From RGDT01 sp964630925 (GTDB lineage Bacteria; Planctomycetota; Planctomycetia; Gemmatales; Gemmataceae), in assembly GCA_964630925.1 (NCBI GenBank), contig CAZVZK010000019.1:1-64000 (forward strand): a DNA stretch of 64,000 bases, read 5' to 3'. The position numbers and the translations under genes were made by a program. Each line of letters begins with the position of its first letter. The first letter of the stretch is position 1. This document shows, in pieces, positions 25,203-34,965 of the stretch. The notes below the pieces were generated by a model. The model worked only from the letters and a program-made list of their open reading frames with translations. It was not told the origin of the DNA and ran no database searches.

Positions 25203-27841
25203 GCCGCGCCGTGCGCTACCTGGGCATCCCAGACGGCGGGCTGCGCTGGGCGGCGGGGGCCGACGCCATCGAGCAGCCGGGCGGGCACACGTTCGCCCTG
25301 GCCAGCGAGGTCGTGCGCTTCCTGGAGGGGTTCGCGTCACGCCGCCCCCTGATGCACCTGGGCCACGTCCTCCACTTCATGCAGATCCTGCGGCGGGCGC
25401 AGCCGGGCCGGCACGACTTCACGCCCCTCAACGCCGCCTGGAACGTCGCCCGATGGCCGGCGCGGACCGCCGGCGTCCTCGCCGCCGAGCTGTGCCGCGG
25501 CGTCCCCGCCGCCCCCGACGCCCCCACGTCCGCCGAGCTGGCGGCGTGGCTGGCCGCCCGCCACTACGACCCGCCCGGCGCGGCGGCCACCGTGCCGCCC
25601 CTCACGCCCGAGGTCTTCGAGGACCACGTCGCCGCCGCCCTGGCACGCATCCCGCCGGCGGACCTCGTCCACTGGTTCCGCCACGGCGAGCCGCCGCCCG
25701 GCCCGGCGGGGGAGCGCCTCGCCGACGAGATCGCCCGCCGCAAGCCGCCGTCGCTCTCGGACGTCCTCGCCGACGTGTCGCGGCACCAGCGCCTGCGCGG
25801 GGCGGTGCCGCACGTGGCCAAGTTGGAGGGGGCGCTGTCTCTGCCGCCGCGCCGGCTGGAGCAGCCGCGCATCAAGCAGGGCGGGTACAGCGACATCACG
25901 TCGAAGGGCGGGCCGGAGCAGCTCCTGCCGTCGCAATTCGCCCTGGAGGAGCTGGAGTTCCTGCGGCGGTGGGCCGAGAACGAATTGCTGTACTTCCGCC
26001 GCGAGGAGCCGCACCGCCCCGTGGCGGAAGAGCTGGTGCTGCTGATCGACCAGGGCGTGCGGGCGTGGGGGTCGGTGCGGCTGCTGCTGACGGCGGCGGC
26101 GTTCGCCCTGGCGCGGCAGGCGGAGGCGAAGAAGCTGACGGTGAGGCTGGCGGGCACGTCGCGGGCCGGCCCGCCGCTCGACCCGCTGGCGACGGTCCCG
26201 GCGGACGTGGCCGACCTGCTGGCCGGCAGCGACCTGTCGCCGCACCCCGGCGAGGCGTTGGAGCCCGTGCTGGAGTCGGTGCGGGGGCGGGCGGCGGACG
26301 TGGTGCTGCTCACGCACCCGCGCGCCCTGGTGGAGGCCGACGTGCAGGCGGCGGCGCGTGTGATGCGACACCCGGCGCGGCTGTTCGCGGTGACGGCGGA
26401 CGACACATTCGAGGTCGGCGTCCACCAGATTCAGCACGGCTCGCCGGTGCCGCTGGGCCGGTTCCGGCTCGACCAGGCCCCGCCGCCGGCGCCCACCGCG
26501 CGTCACGACGGCTGGGGGGGCGACGTGGAGCGGATCGGCCACCCGTTCCGCTTCGGGCTGCAAGGGCAGTTGACGCTGGCGATGGATTACGACGGCGAGT
26601 GGCTCCTGGCGTCGGCCCGGCCCGGCATGCTGCTGCTGATGAACGCCCAGAGCGGCGCCTGCGAGATGCTGCCGCGGCCGGTGGTCAACGGCGAGGTGCT
26701 GCGCGAGGTGCCGCGCATCATCGGCGTGGCGGGCGGGTTCGTCATCCCGGTGTCGCGTGACCTGTTCCACTACGACCTGGTGACGCGGCGTGCGCGGGCC
26801 ATCGGAGTGATATCGGTGGGGGGCGGGCCAGGATCGGTCCGTTACCGCCGCCGCGAGCACGCCCTCATCTTCCGCGACAGCTTCATGGGCAGGTTCAGGG
26901 CGGTGCACCTGGCGGACGGGAGGGTCGAGGACCCGGCCCCCCTCGCCTGGGGGTGGGTGGGTGGCTTCGGCCGTGAGACCGAAGAAGGCTGGGCCAATGG
27001 CCGGCTCCAGGTGGATGAGGACACCGGCACGCTGTACTGTCACGACGAGTCGGCCCGCGGCGCCCGCCCGACGGTCCTGCTCCAGGGGGCGGCGCGGCTA
27101 CGAGGCCTGAGCGCCCGCGAGACGGAGGCGGGCGGCGGGGTAGTGGCCGCCACGTTCGGGCCGCTGGGCAGCGTCGGGAGGACGCTGCTCGGCGTCTTCC
27201 GGCTGGGAGACCCGGGGGTGCTGTTCTGGCGCGACATCGGCGATCGCTTCGCCCACTCCCTGAGCGCCGACGGCGGACGCCTCGCCGTGGGCCACGGCGA
27301 CAGCGCCAGCGTCCTGACGCTGGGGCGGCCCACGCCGAGGGAGCCGGCCACCCCCGTCGGGGGCTTCCACAACAACCTCTCGTTCGAGTTGGGCGCCGAC
27401 TGGCTGGCCATGCGGATCGGGTCGCGCGCCCACGTCGTCCGATGGGACCGCGGGCTGCTGGAGGTGGAGATGGTCGAGGGGGACGTGGAGGCCGGGATCA
27501 GCCGCCTGCTGGGCCTCAAGGCCGCCCGCCGCGCCGGCCAGCGCCGCGACGGCTGGCCGGGCTGGCTCCAGCGCGACCCGTCGCGCTGGCGGGCATGCGC
27601 CTACGGGCCGCTCGTCGCCCTCCTCGACTGCCACGGCCAGCTCTTCCTGTGCCTGCCGGAGGGCGGCGAGGTCGTGGCGGCCTTCTTCGCCTACAAGAAG
27701 TCGTTCGCCGCGTGGCTGCCGGACGGCACCGTGATGGGGCCGGAGCGTCTCACCGGCAGGGCGGCGGGCGCGGCGGCGCCCATGCTCATCGGCAAGGCGC
27801 TCCAGGAGGCTTGCAGGAGAGGGAGGCCCGCGCCATGTTGA
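25199..27841 (+). CDS. vWA domain and beta-propeller protein of ternary system
   Basis: 880 residues. The first about 250 are helical; residues about 275-400 form a vWA domain, ELVLLIDQGVRAWGSVRLLLTAAAFALAR, in which the MIDAS DxSxS motif is degenerate (D284-Q-G-V-R). From about 400 the chain is a beta propeller (repeats such as GQLTLAMDYDGEWLLASARPG, GRLAVGHGDSASVLTLGRPT). In the published model vWA and propeller proteins work with a MoxR AAA+ ATPase in NTP-dependent conflict systems; no MoxR gene is present here. Overlaps the next gene by 7 bp. Confidence 0.7.
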   Translation: MSRAVRYLGIPDGGLRWAAGADAIEQPGGHTFALASEVVRFLEGFASRRPLMHLGHVLHFMQILRRAQPGRHDFTPLNAAWNVARWPARTAGVLAAELCRGVPAAPDAPTSAELAAWLAARHYDPPGAAATVPPLTPEVFEDHVAAALARIPPADLVHWFRHGEPPPGPAGERLADEIARRKPPSLSDVLADVSRHQRLRGAVPHVAKLEGALSLPPRRLEQPRIKQGGYSDITSKGGPEQLLPSQFALEELEFLRRWAENELLYFRREEPHRPVAEELVLLIDQGVRAWGSVRLLLTAAAFALARQAEAKKLTVRLAGTSRAGPPLDPLATVPADVADLLAGSDLSPHPGEALEPVLESVRGRAADVVLLTHPRALVEADVQAAARVMRHPARLFAVTADDTFEVGVHQIQHGSPVPLGRFRLDQAPPPAPTARHDGWGGDVERIGHPFRFGLQGQLTLAMDYDGEWLLASARPGMLLLMNAQSGACEMLPRPVVNGEVLREVPRIIGVAGGFVIPVSRDLFHYDLVTRRARAIGVISVGGGPGSVRYRRREHALIFRDSFMGRFRAVHLADGRVEDPAPLAWGWVGGFGRETEEGWANGRLQVDEDTGTLYCHDESARGARPTVLLQGAARLRGLSARETEAGGGVVAATFGPLGSVGRTLLGVFRLGDPGVLFWRDIGDRFAHSLSADGGRLAVGHGDSASVLTLGRPTPREPATPVGGFHNNLSFELGADWLAMRIGSRAHVVRWDRGLLEVEMVEGDVEAGISRLLGLKAARRAGQRRDGWPGWLQRDPSRWRACAYGPLVALLDCHGQLFLCLPEGGEVVAAFFAYKKSFAAWLPDGTVMGPERLTGRAAGAAAPMLIGKALQEACRRGRPAPC

Positions 27842-30507
27842 AGATGCCGTTCCGCCTGCGTCCCGCGCCCGCCGCCGACGCAGACGCCCTGCTCGTCGTC
27901 GGCGGCGTCCCCGACCTGCTGGCCGTGCTGGCGCGTCTGGGGGCGATGCCGGCGGCGTGGCGTGTCGCCGGCGGGTGGGTGGTCGCCACCCCACCCCCTA
28001 ACCCCCTCCCCGAAACGGAGAGGGGGGATCGTCAGATCATCGCCTCAGCGGAGGGGCGTGCCCACCACACCCAGCAGGCTGAGCCCCACAGGGAAGACGC
28101 CCACCTCGCGTCCGCGCAGGCGACACTCTTACGGCTCCCCCTCTCCGTTTCGGGGAGGGGGTTGGGGGGTGGGGTCGCTTTGCGCCGGCTCGCGGCGAAC
28201 CTGTACGTGCCGGCCGACGCCGACCTGCTGCCGGCCCTGCTGCCCGACGAGGCCGACGCCCTGACGCGGCGGCGCGGGTTGGTGTTCCTGCCGGGCGTCG
28301 TGCTGGCGTTCGACCCCGCGGCCCCGGCCCGCCCCGCCGACCTCGTGACGGTACGGCGCCTCGGCGGCGGCTGGACGCCCCTGCCGGAGCATGAGCCGCC
28401 CCCGCCCCTGCACGAGATCGAGCGTGTGGGGCTGCCCGAGGCGGTGCAGGCGCTGTTGCAGCAGGCGGGCGCGGGCATCGCCGCCGAATCGCCGGGCGCT
28501 GGGTCGTGGCTGGGCGGCATCGCCAGCGCCATCGGGCTGTCGGCGCTGGGCCGCATGCTCGACACACGCAAGCAGAGCGAGGCGCTCGAACGGCTCTTGC
28601 AGCAGTTCAACGACGGCGACACCGACGAGGCGCTGCGGCGGGCGCTGCCGCTGGGCGGCGAGGAGGCGCGTGGCGGCGAGCTGACCGACAACGCCGACCT
28701 GCCCGTCCACCCGTCGGGCGGGGCGTGGTGGGGCTTCGGGGGCTGGGGCGGGCGCGTCGGCCTGTGGCGCACCGACGCCGAGATGGAGCGCCGCCTCCGC
28801 GAGGCGTACCGCAGGGCCGCCGACGACGCCGTCCGCCGGGGCGACTTCAAGAAGGCCGCGTTCATCCACGGCAAGCTCCTCGGCGACTGGAGCGAGGCGG
28901 CCCGCCTGCTGACGACAGGCGGACTGCACGACGAGGCCGCCGAGGTCTGGCTGCACCGCGTCGGCGACCGCCGCCTCGCCGCCGGCGCCTACGCGGCAGG
29001 CGGGCGTGTGGAGAGGGCGGTGGCCCTCTACCGCGAGCTGGGACTGCACGTCGAGGCCGGCGACCTGCTGCGGAAGTGCGGCGAGGACGACAGGGCGGCG
29101 GCCGAGTACCGCGTCGCCGCCGAGCAGCACGCGGCGGGGGGGCGGTACCTGTCCGCCGCCGGGCTGTTCTTCCGCGCCGACATGCCGGCCATCGCCGACG
29201 AGTACCTGCGGCGGGGCTGGGCCGCCCGGCCGGGGGCGGACAGCGTCACCTGCGGCGAACGCCTCGCCGAACGCTCCTCACCCGAGGCGCTGCTGACGCT
29301 GCTCGCCGAGGCGGGCGCGTTGTTCCGCGCCCACCGCCTCGACCACCCGGCGGCGGGCTTCTACGGCAAGGCCGTTTCGCTGGCGGAGCGAGCGGACTTC
29401 GCCGGGATACGGGCCGAGGTGCGCGACCGCGCCCTGATGACGCTGGCGTACCTCCTGCGCCGCGAGCGGCACCGCGGCGGATCGGCGGCCGAGCTGGTGT
29501 CGCACCTCCTGGGGCGGCACGGCTGGCCGGCGGCGCTCGTCGCCGACGCCCACGAGGCGGCCCGCGTGCCGCCGGAAGACCCGACACGCGAGCGCTACAC
29601 GGACCGCATCCGCCTGCACCAGGGCCTCGTGACCGCCGTGACCGGCTGCCGCCTGACGGGCGGGGTGTTCGTCGGCTGCGGGGACGGGGTGCTGAAGGCG
29701 TACACACCGCAGAGCGGGCGCGTCTTCGAGGCGAAACTGGAGGGCCCGATCCGCGAGCTGGCGTTCGAGAGCCACACCCGGTCCCTCTTCGCCGCGCGCG
29801 GTGATGTGGTCGAACGCCTCTCCCTGGGCCCCGGCGGCCTCGACCAGATCGACACCCTCCTAACGGACGGGATGGGCGAGATACTCGGCACCTGCGAGTC
29901 GGGCGGCGGGGCGGTCCTGGCCTACAGGGAGGGCCCGGATCTCGCGATCCACGACGAGGGCTGGGGGGAGGCCCGCCAACTCCCCGACGACACCTGGGAG
30001 GCGATCCTGCTGCGCTCACCGACGACGCGGCGGCCGCTGCTCGTGGCGTTCACGACGGACACCGTCGAGGTGCGCACGCTGACGAACACGCAGCGGGTCC
30101 ACCAGATGCCGCGCCCGTGGCCGAACCTGCGCTGCGGCATGCTGGACCGGCCCCGCCTCGCCTGGATGCTCGACGACAGGGGCGCCTTGCAGGTAGCCGG
30201 CATCCGCGACCCCGACCGCGTCATGGCTGCCACGATCCCGCTCGACGGCTCGGCGGCGGCGACGATGCACACGCTGCCGCTGGGCCGGCCTGCCCTGGCG
30301 GTGTGCTGGCACTACCCCGGCGAGCTGGCGGTGATCCACTCCGGCGGCATCACCTGGGCGCGGCTGGGGCAGGACGGCTGCCGCGCGGTGAAGACGACGC
30401 AGGCGGACCTGCGCGACGCGGTGGCGGCGGTGAGCAACCCGCTGACGCGTGAGATCTGGGTGGTGTTCGAGGACGGCGAGATCGGCCGCGTGCCCTGGCC
30501 ATCGTGA
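27835..30507 (+). CDS. bpX6-like, TPR and beta-propeller protein of ternary system
   Basis: 890 residues from the ATG at 27835. Residues 1-50 and about 115-190 form the start domain (LLVVGGVPDLLAVLARLGAMP..., ADADLLPALLPDEADALTRRRGLVFLPGVVLAFDPAAPARP), interrupted by ~63 residues encoded by a repeat element (27988-28175). Residues about 310-480 are TPR-like helices (GDWSEAARLLTTGGLHDEAAEVW, AGGRVERAVALYRELGLHVEAGDLL). The C-terminal ~300 residues form a beta propeller (CRLTGGVFVGCGDGVLKAYTPQSG). It completes the three-gene system. Confidence 0.7.
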   Translation: MLKMPFRLRPAPAADADALLVVGGVPDLLAVLARLGAMPAAWRVAGGWVVATPPPNPLPETERGDRQIIASAEGRAHHTQQAEPHREDAHLASAQATLLRLPLSVSGRGLGGGVALRRLAANLYVPADADLLPALLPDEADALTRRRGLVFLPGVVLAFDPAAPARPADLVTVRRLGGGWTPLPEHEPPPPLHEIERVGLPEAVQALLQQAGAGIAAESPGAGSWLGGIASAIGLSALGRMLDTRKQSEALERLLQQFNDGDTDEALRRALPLGGEEARGGELTDNADLPVHPSGGAWWGFGGWGGRVGLWRTDAEMERRLREAYRRAADDAVRRGDFKKAAFIHGKLLGDWSEAARLLTTGGLHDEAAEVWLHRVGDRRLAAGAYAAGGRVERAVALYRELGLHVEAGDLLRKCGEDDRAAAEYRVAAEQHAAGGRYLSAAGLFFRADMPAIADEYLRRGWAARPGADSVTCGERLAERSSPEALLTLLAEAGALFRAHRLDHPAAGFYGKAVSLAERADFAGIRAEVRDRALMTLAYLLRRERHRGGSAAELVSHLLGRHGWPAALVADAHEAARVPPEDPTRERYTDRIRLHQGLVTAVTGCRLTGGVFVGCGDGVLKAYTPQSGRVFEAKLEGPIRELAFESHTRSLFAARGDVVERLSLGPGGLDQIDTLLTDGMGEILGTCESGGGAVLAYREGPDLAIHDEGWGEARQLPDDTWEAILLRSPTTRRPLLVAFTTDTVEVRTLTNTQRVHQMPRPWPNLRCGMLDRPRLAWMLDDRGALQVAGIRDPDRVMAATIPLDGSAAATMHTLPLGRPALAVCWHYPGELAVIHSGGITWARLGQDGCRAVKTTQADLRDAVAAVSNPLTREIWVVFEDGEIGRVPWPS
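27988..28175. mobile_element. 188-bp MITE-like element with terminal inverted repeats, in frame in a gene
   Basis: Terminal inverted repeats of about 39 bp: left 27988-28026 (ACCCCACCCCCTAACC...CGAAACGGAGAGGGGG) and right 28137-28175, nearly its exact reverse complement. The interior carries no gene. It is read through in the bpX6-like gene as PPPNPLPETERG ... LRLPLSVSGRGLGGG. A second, less perfect copy is at 44072-44245. No transposase is in the window, so it would be mobilised in trans, if at all. Confidence 0.85.
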
Positions 30508-30561
30508 CACGCGGCCTCGGGCCCACGGCGCGGTATCATCCCTGTGACCGGAGGTCCCGTC

Positions 30562-31188
30562 ATGCCGCTTCCTGACCATTTCCGCCCGCCCCTGATTGAG
30601 GAACGCCCCTGGGAGGCGTTCCACAGCACCTGGGCCACGATGATCGCCGGGGGCCTGAACCGCCTGCTACTGCCGCGGTACGTCGCCTTGCCGCTCACCT
30701 CGCGCGGGCCGCTGGTCGAGATCGATGTCACGGCGGCTGAGGTGGAGGGGCGGGACCTGTTCGAGATCCGGGTCATCGACCAGCGCGGCGGCAACCGGCT
30801 CGCGGGCGCGATGGGGCTGGTCAGCCCCGCCAACAAGGATCGGGAATCGGGGAGGCAGGCGTTCGCCGGTAAGTGTGCGGGGTATCTGCGTACCGGCGCC
30901 GGCCTGCTCATCGTGGACGTTGTCACCACGCGGCTGCATGATCTGAGCCGACAGCTCCTGGAGCTCCTCGAGCTCGATCCCCCGGCCGCCTCTGGCGCCA
31001 ACCCCCTGTACGCCGCCTCCTATCGGACCGTCCAGGATGAGGCGACGCGGGTGGAGGCCTGGGTGGAGAGGGTGCGTGTCGGCGGCCCCCTGCCGACGAT
31101 GCCGCTATGGCTGTCGGAGTCATTCGTCGTGCCCGTGGACCTGGAGGCGTCCCACACGGCGGCGTGCGAGCTTCTCGGCGTCGGATGA
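30562..31188 (+). CDS. DUF4058 family protein
   Basis: 208 residues from the ATG at 30562, preceded by GGAGG at 30550-30554. The start MPLPDHFRPPLIEERPWEAFHSTWATMIAGGLNRLLLPRYVA and the ending ELLGVG match DUF4058, a family of unknown function frequent in planctomycetes and cyanobacteria, often encoding PD-(D/E)XK-like or Uma2-related folds; I see no clear catalytic motif. It is co-directional with the ternary-system genes, 54 bp after them, but may be independent. Confidence 0.75.
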   Translation: MPLPDHFRPPLIEERPWEAFHSTWATMIAGGLNRLLLPRYVALPLTSRGPLVEIDVTAAEVEGRDLFEIRVIDQRGGNRLAGAMGLVSPANKDRESGRQAFAGKCAGYLRTGAGLLIVDVVTTRLHDLSRQLLELLELDPPAASGANPLYAASYRTVQDEATRVEAWVERVRVGGPLPTMPLWLSESFVVPVDLEASHTAACELLGVG

Positions 31189-31200
31189 AGGCGCGCCGCT

Positions 31201-32841
31201 TCAGATCATCGGCAGGTCGAGGCCGTTCTCCCGCGCGCACCGCACCGCCTCGGGGTATCCCGCGTCGGCGTGGCGCATCACGCCCGTGCCGGGGTCGTTA
31301 CGCAGCACACGCCCGATGCGCCGCGCCGCCGCCGGCGTGCCGTCGCAGACGATCACGACGCCGGCGTGCTGGCTGAACCCCAGGCCGACGCCGCCGCCGT
31401 GGTGGATCGACACCCACGTCGCCCCGCTGGCGGTGTTGAGCAGGGCGTTCAGCAGCGGCCAGTCGGAGACGGCGTCGCTGCCGTCACGCATCCCCTCCGT
31501 CTCGCGGTTCGGGCTGGCCACCGAGCCGGAATCCAGGTGGTCGCGCCCGATCACCACCGGCGCCTTCAGCTCGCCGGAGGCGACCATCCGGTTGAACTCC
31601 ACGCCGACGCGGGCGCGGTCCTTCAGCCCCAGCCAGCAGATGCGTGCCGGCAGCCCCTGGAAGCTGATCCGCTCGCGGGCCAAGTCCAGCCAGCGGTGCA
31701 GGTGGGGGTCGGGGACCATCGACTTGACGGCGGCGTCGGTGGCGGCGATGTCGGCGGGGTCGCCGGACAGGGCCGCCCAGCGGAACGGGCCGACGCCCTC
31801 GCAGAACAGCGGGCGGATGTACGCCGGCACGAATCCGGGGATGTTGAATGCGTCGGACACCCCCTCCTCTTTGGCCCACTGGCGGATGTTGTTGCCGTAG
31901 TCCACCGCCGCCGCCCCGCGCCGCTGCATCTCCATCATCGCGCGGACGTGGTTCGCCATCGACGCCTTCGCGGCGCGGATCACCTCGGCGGGCGACTCCT
32001 TCGCCCGCCAGCGCTCCAGCGTCCAGCCCTGCGGCAGGTAGCCGTTGAGCGGGTCGTGGGCACTCGTCTGGTCGGTGACCATGTCCGGCGTGATGCCGCG
32101 GCGCACCAGCTCCTCGCACACGTCCGCCGCGTTGGCGACGAGGCCCACGCTCACCGGCGTCTTGCCACGCACCAGGGCGAGGGCCTCGTCGAGCGTGTCG
32201 GCCTTGCGGTCCAGGTAGCGCGTCCGCAGGCGGAAGTCGATGCGCGTCGGGTCGCATTCGATGGCCAGGAGCGAGAAGCCGGCCATCGTGGCGGCCAGGG
32301 GTTGGGCGCCGCCCATGCCGCCGAGGCCGCCGGTGAGGATCCCGCGGCCGGTGGCGTCACCGCCGACGTGCTTGCGTGACGCGGCGGCGAACGTCTCGTT
32401 GGTGCCCTGCACGATGCCCTGGGTGCCGATGTCGATCCAGCTCCCGGCGGTCATCTGCCCGTACATCATCAGGCCGGCGCGGTCCAGCTCGTGGAAATGC
32501 TCCCACGTCGCCCAGTGCGGCACGAGGTTGGAGTTGGCCAGCAGCACGCGCGGGGCGTCGGCGTGCGTCGGGAAGGCGCCCACCGGCTTGCCGGACTGGA
32601 TGAGCAGCGTCTCGTCGTCGCCGAGCCGGCGCAGCACCTCGACGATCCTGTCAAAGCACTCCCAGCTCCGGGCCGCCCGGCCGATGCCGCCGTAGACGAC
32701 CAGCTCGGCGGGGCGCTCGGCCACCTCGGGGTCGAGGTTGTTCATGAGCATGCGCAGCGCCGCCTCCGTCTGCCACGACCGGCACGAGAGGGAGGTGCCG
32801 CGCGGGGCGCGGATGACGCGCGAGGGGTCATTGCGGTTCAT
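31201..32841 (-). CDS. hutU: Urocanate hydratase HutU
   Basis: 546 residues. AGSWIDIGTQGIVQGTNETF, LTGGLGGMGGAQPLA (NAD-binding) and the GRDHLDSGSVASPNRETEGM block are diagnostic, as is SIHHGGGVGLGFSQHAG. HutU converts urocanate to 4-imidazolone-5-propanoate in histidine degradation. It is the last gene of hutI-hutG-hutU, overlapping the hutG stop region by 14 bp. hutH (histidine ammonia-lyase) is absent from the window. Confidence 0.96.
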   Translation of the reverse strand: MNRNDPSRVIRAPRGTSLSCRSWQTEAALRMLMNNLDPEVAERPAELVVYGGIGRAARSWECFDRIVEVLRRLGDDETLLIQSGKPVGAFPTHADAPRVLLANSNLVPHWATWEHFHELDRAGLMMYGQMTAGSWIDIGTQGIVQGTNETFAAASRKHVGGDATGRGILTGGLGGMGGAQPLAATMAGFSLLAIECDPTRIDFRLRTRYLDRKADTLDEALALVRGKTPVSVGLVANAADVCEELVRRGITPDMVTDQTSAHDPLNGYLPQGWTLERWRAKESPAEVIRAAKASMANHVRAMMEMQRRGAAAVDYGNNIRQWAKEEGVSDAFNIPGFVPAYIRPLFCEGVGPFRWAALSGDPADIAATDAAVKSMVPDPHLHRWLDLARERISFQGLPARICWLGLKDRARVGVEFNRMVASGELKAPVVIGRDHLDSGSVASPNRETEGMRDGSDAVSDWPLLNALLNTASGATWVSIHHGGGVGLGFSQHAGVVIVCDGTPAAARRIGRVLRNDPGTGVMRHADAGYPEAVRCARENGLDLPMI

Positions 32842-33775
32842 GGGGTGCCTGCGCTTTCGGCTTCCAGCGTTCGGCGATCTGCCAGGCGATGCGGGCCGCC
32901 GCCTTCGCGCCCTGGCCGGCGATGTCGTGCGGCGGGCATAGCTCGACGATGTCGGCGGCCACCACGTCCACCGTCAGAAGGAGCCAGTTGACGATGGCGA
33001 GGACGACCTCGAGGGAGACGCCGCAGGCGGCGGGGGCGCTGACCGCGGGCATGACCGAGGCGGGGAGGACGTCGAGGTCGATGCTCAGGTACACGCCATC
33101 GACGCGGCGGGCCATCTGCTCGACCTCGCCGAGCGACCCGGTGAAGTTCCAGGGGGCGAGGTGGGAGTCGAGCATCCAAGCGGCGCCGAGGGCGCGGGCG
33201 CGGCGGAAGAGGGCCACGGTGTTCGACGCCTCGGCGATGCCGAGGCAGAGGTACAGGAACGGGCGGCCGTTCGCCTCGTGCCATCGGGCGATCTGGCTGA
33301 AAGGGGTGCCGGAGGTGGCGGCCTCGTCGCCACGGAGGTCGAAGTGGGCGTCGATGTTCACGATGCCGATCTTCGCGTCGGGCCGGGCGGCGGCGATGCC
33401 CTGGAACGTCCCCCACGCCGTCTCGTGGCCGCCGCCGAGGATCAGCGGGCGGTGGCCGGCGCGGATCACGCCGGCGACGGAGGCCCCCAGGCGGGTCTGG
33501 GCCGCCTCCAGGTCGCCGGCCTCGCAGGCGACATCGCCGGCGTCGTAGACGGGGTGTTGCTGATGCCAGGCGAGGTTGGCGAGGGCGGAACGGATGGCCC
33601 GCGGGCCGTCCTTCGCCCCGACGCGGCCGCCGTTACGGCGGACGCCCTCGTCGCAGGCGAAACCGAGGAGGGCGACCCCCGCCGGGCAGCCGGCGGACAG
33701 GGGGCGGATCATCTGGTGCCAGCGGAGGGCGTCGGGGCCGTCGGCGGTGTCGGTGCGGCCTGTCCACGGGGTCAT
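32828..33775 (-). CDS. hutG: Formimidoylglutamase / arginase-family hydrolase HutG
   Basis: 315 residues from the ATG at 33775. Arginase-family manganese motifs are present: GGGHETAWG, NIDAHFDLR and SIDLDVLPASVMPAVSAPA. Between hutI and hutU, the expected reaction is hydrolysis of N-formimidoyl-glutamate; a plain agmatinase/arginase role is less likely by context. It overlaps hutI by 4 bp. The longer open frame to 33985 lies inside hutI and is not used. Confidence 0.85.
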   Translation of the reverse strand: MTPWTGRTDTADGPDALRWHQMIRPLSAGCPAGVALLGFACDEGVRRNGGRVGAKDGPRAIRSALANLAWHQQHPVYDAGDVACEAGDLEAAQTRLGASVAGVIRAGHRPLILGGGHETAWGTFQGIAAARPDAKIGIVNIDAHFDLRGDEAATSGTPFSQIARWHEANGRPFLYLCLGIAEASNTVALFRRARALGAAWMLDSHLAPWNFTGSLGEVEQMARRVDGVYLSIDLDVLPASVMPAVSAPAACGVSLEVVLAIVNWLLLTVDVVAADIVELCPPHDIAGQGAKAAARIAWQIAERWKPKAQAPHEPQ

Positions 33776-34965
33776 CGCAGCCCCCCCCGGATCACGCGCC
33801 CGACGAGCGGATTCGTCCCCAGGGCGCACACCACCTCCGCCGGGTGCCCCACATCCCACAACAAGAGGTCGGCCTGCTTGCCGGCCTCGATGCTCCCGAG
33901 GCGATCCGCACGTCCCAGCGCCCTCGCCGCGTGGCGCGTGACGCCTTGCAGCGCCTCCTCCGGCGTCAGGCCGTACAGGACGCACGCCATGTTCATCGCC
34001 AGCCGGAGCGACGCGAACGGCGACGTGCCGGGGTTCAGGTCGCTGGCCACGGCCATCGGCACGCCGGCGGCGCGGAGCTGCGCCACGGGCGGGGCCTGCC
34101 TCTCGCGCAGGAAGTAGTACGCCCCCGGCAGCAGCACCGCCACGGTGCCGGACGCCGCCAGCGCCGCGACGCCGGCGTCATCGAGGTATTCGAGGTGATC
34201 GGCCGACCACCCGCCGTGACGCGCGACCAGCTCCGCGCCGTGCGAGTTGGTGAGCTGCTCGACGTGGCCCTTGATGGCCAGGCCGTGCGCCTTCGCGGCG
34301 GTGAAGATGCGCTCGCACTGGGCCGGCGTGAACGCGATGGATTCGCAGAACACGTCCACCGCCTCGGCGAGCCCCTCCGCCGCCGCGGCGGGGATCTTCG
34401 CATCGACGATGAGGGAGACGTAGTCATCCGCCCGGCCCGCGTACTCCGGCGGGACCGCGTGCGCCGCCAGGAGCGTGAGCGACGCCTCGACGCCGGCCTC
34501 GGCGGCGGTGCGGCGGGCCGCCCGCAGCATCTTTCGCTCGTCGTCCGGCGTCAGGCCGTAGCCGGACTTGATCTCGACGCAGGTGACGCCCTCGGCGGCC
34601 AGCGCCCGCAGGCGTGGCAGGGCGGACGCGACCAGATCGTCCTCCGTCGCGGCGCGGGTATGGCGGACGGTGGAGAGGATGCCGCCGCCCCGGCGGGCGA
34701 TCTCGGTGTACGGCGTGCCGGCGAGACGCGCCTCCCAGTCGGCGCCGCGCGAGCCGGCCCACACAAGGTGCGTGTGGCAGTCTATGAAGCCCGGCGTGAT
34801 GAACGCCGCGCGATGCACCTCGCCCCGGAAGCCGGCGGCCTCCTCGGCGGGCACGACCGCGGCGATGGACGCCCCGCGTGTGACGACGGCGAGGCGGGGG
34901 CGCACGCCATCGGACGTCAGCACGGCGTCGCCGATCCAGAGGGTGTCGTCGTCACGGGTCGCCAT
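33772..34965 (-). CDS. hutI: Imidazolonepropionase HutI
   Basis: 397 residues from the ATG at 34965 (MATRDDDTLWIGDAV). Amidohydrolase motifs: FIDCHTHLVWAGSR (HxH), IKSGYGLTPDDERKML, GHVEQLTNS, HLEYLDDAGV and SDLNPGTSPFASL. It hydrolyses imidazolone-5-propanoate in histidine catabolism. Ahead of it lies a divergent promoter region shared with the small secreted protein at 35102. Confidence 0.94.
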   Translation of the reverse strand: MATRDDDTLWIGDAVLTSDGVRPRLAVVTRGASIAAVVPAEEAAGFRGEVHRAAFITPGFIDCHTHLVWAGSRGADWEARLAGTPYTEIARRGGGILSTVRHTRAATEDDLVASALPRLRALAAEGVTCVEIKSGYGLTPDDERKMLRAARRTAAEAGVEASLTLLAAHAVPPEYAGRADDYVSLIVDAKIPAAAAEGLAEAVDVFCESIAFTPAQCERIFTAAKAHGLAIKGHVEQLTNSHGAELVARHGGWSADHLEYLDDAGVAALAASGTVAVLLPGAYYFLRERQAPPVAQLRAAGVPMAVASDLNPGTSPFASLRLAMNMACVLYGLTPEEALQGVTRHAARALGRADRLGSIEAGKQADLLLWDVGHPAEVVCALGTNPLVGRVIRGGLR

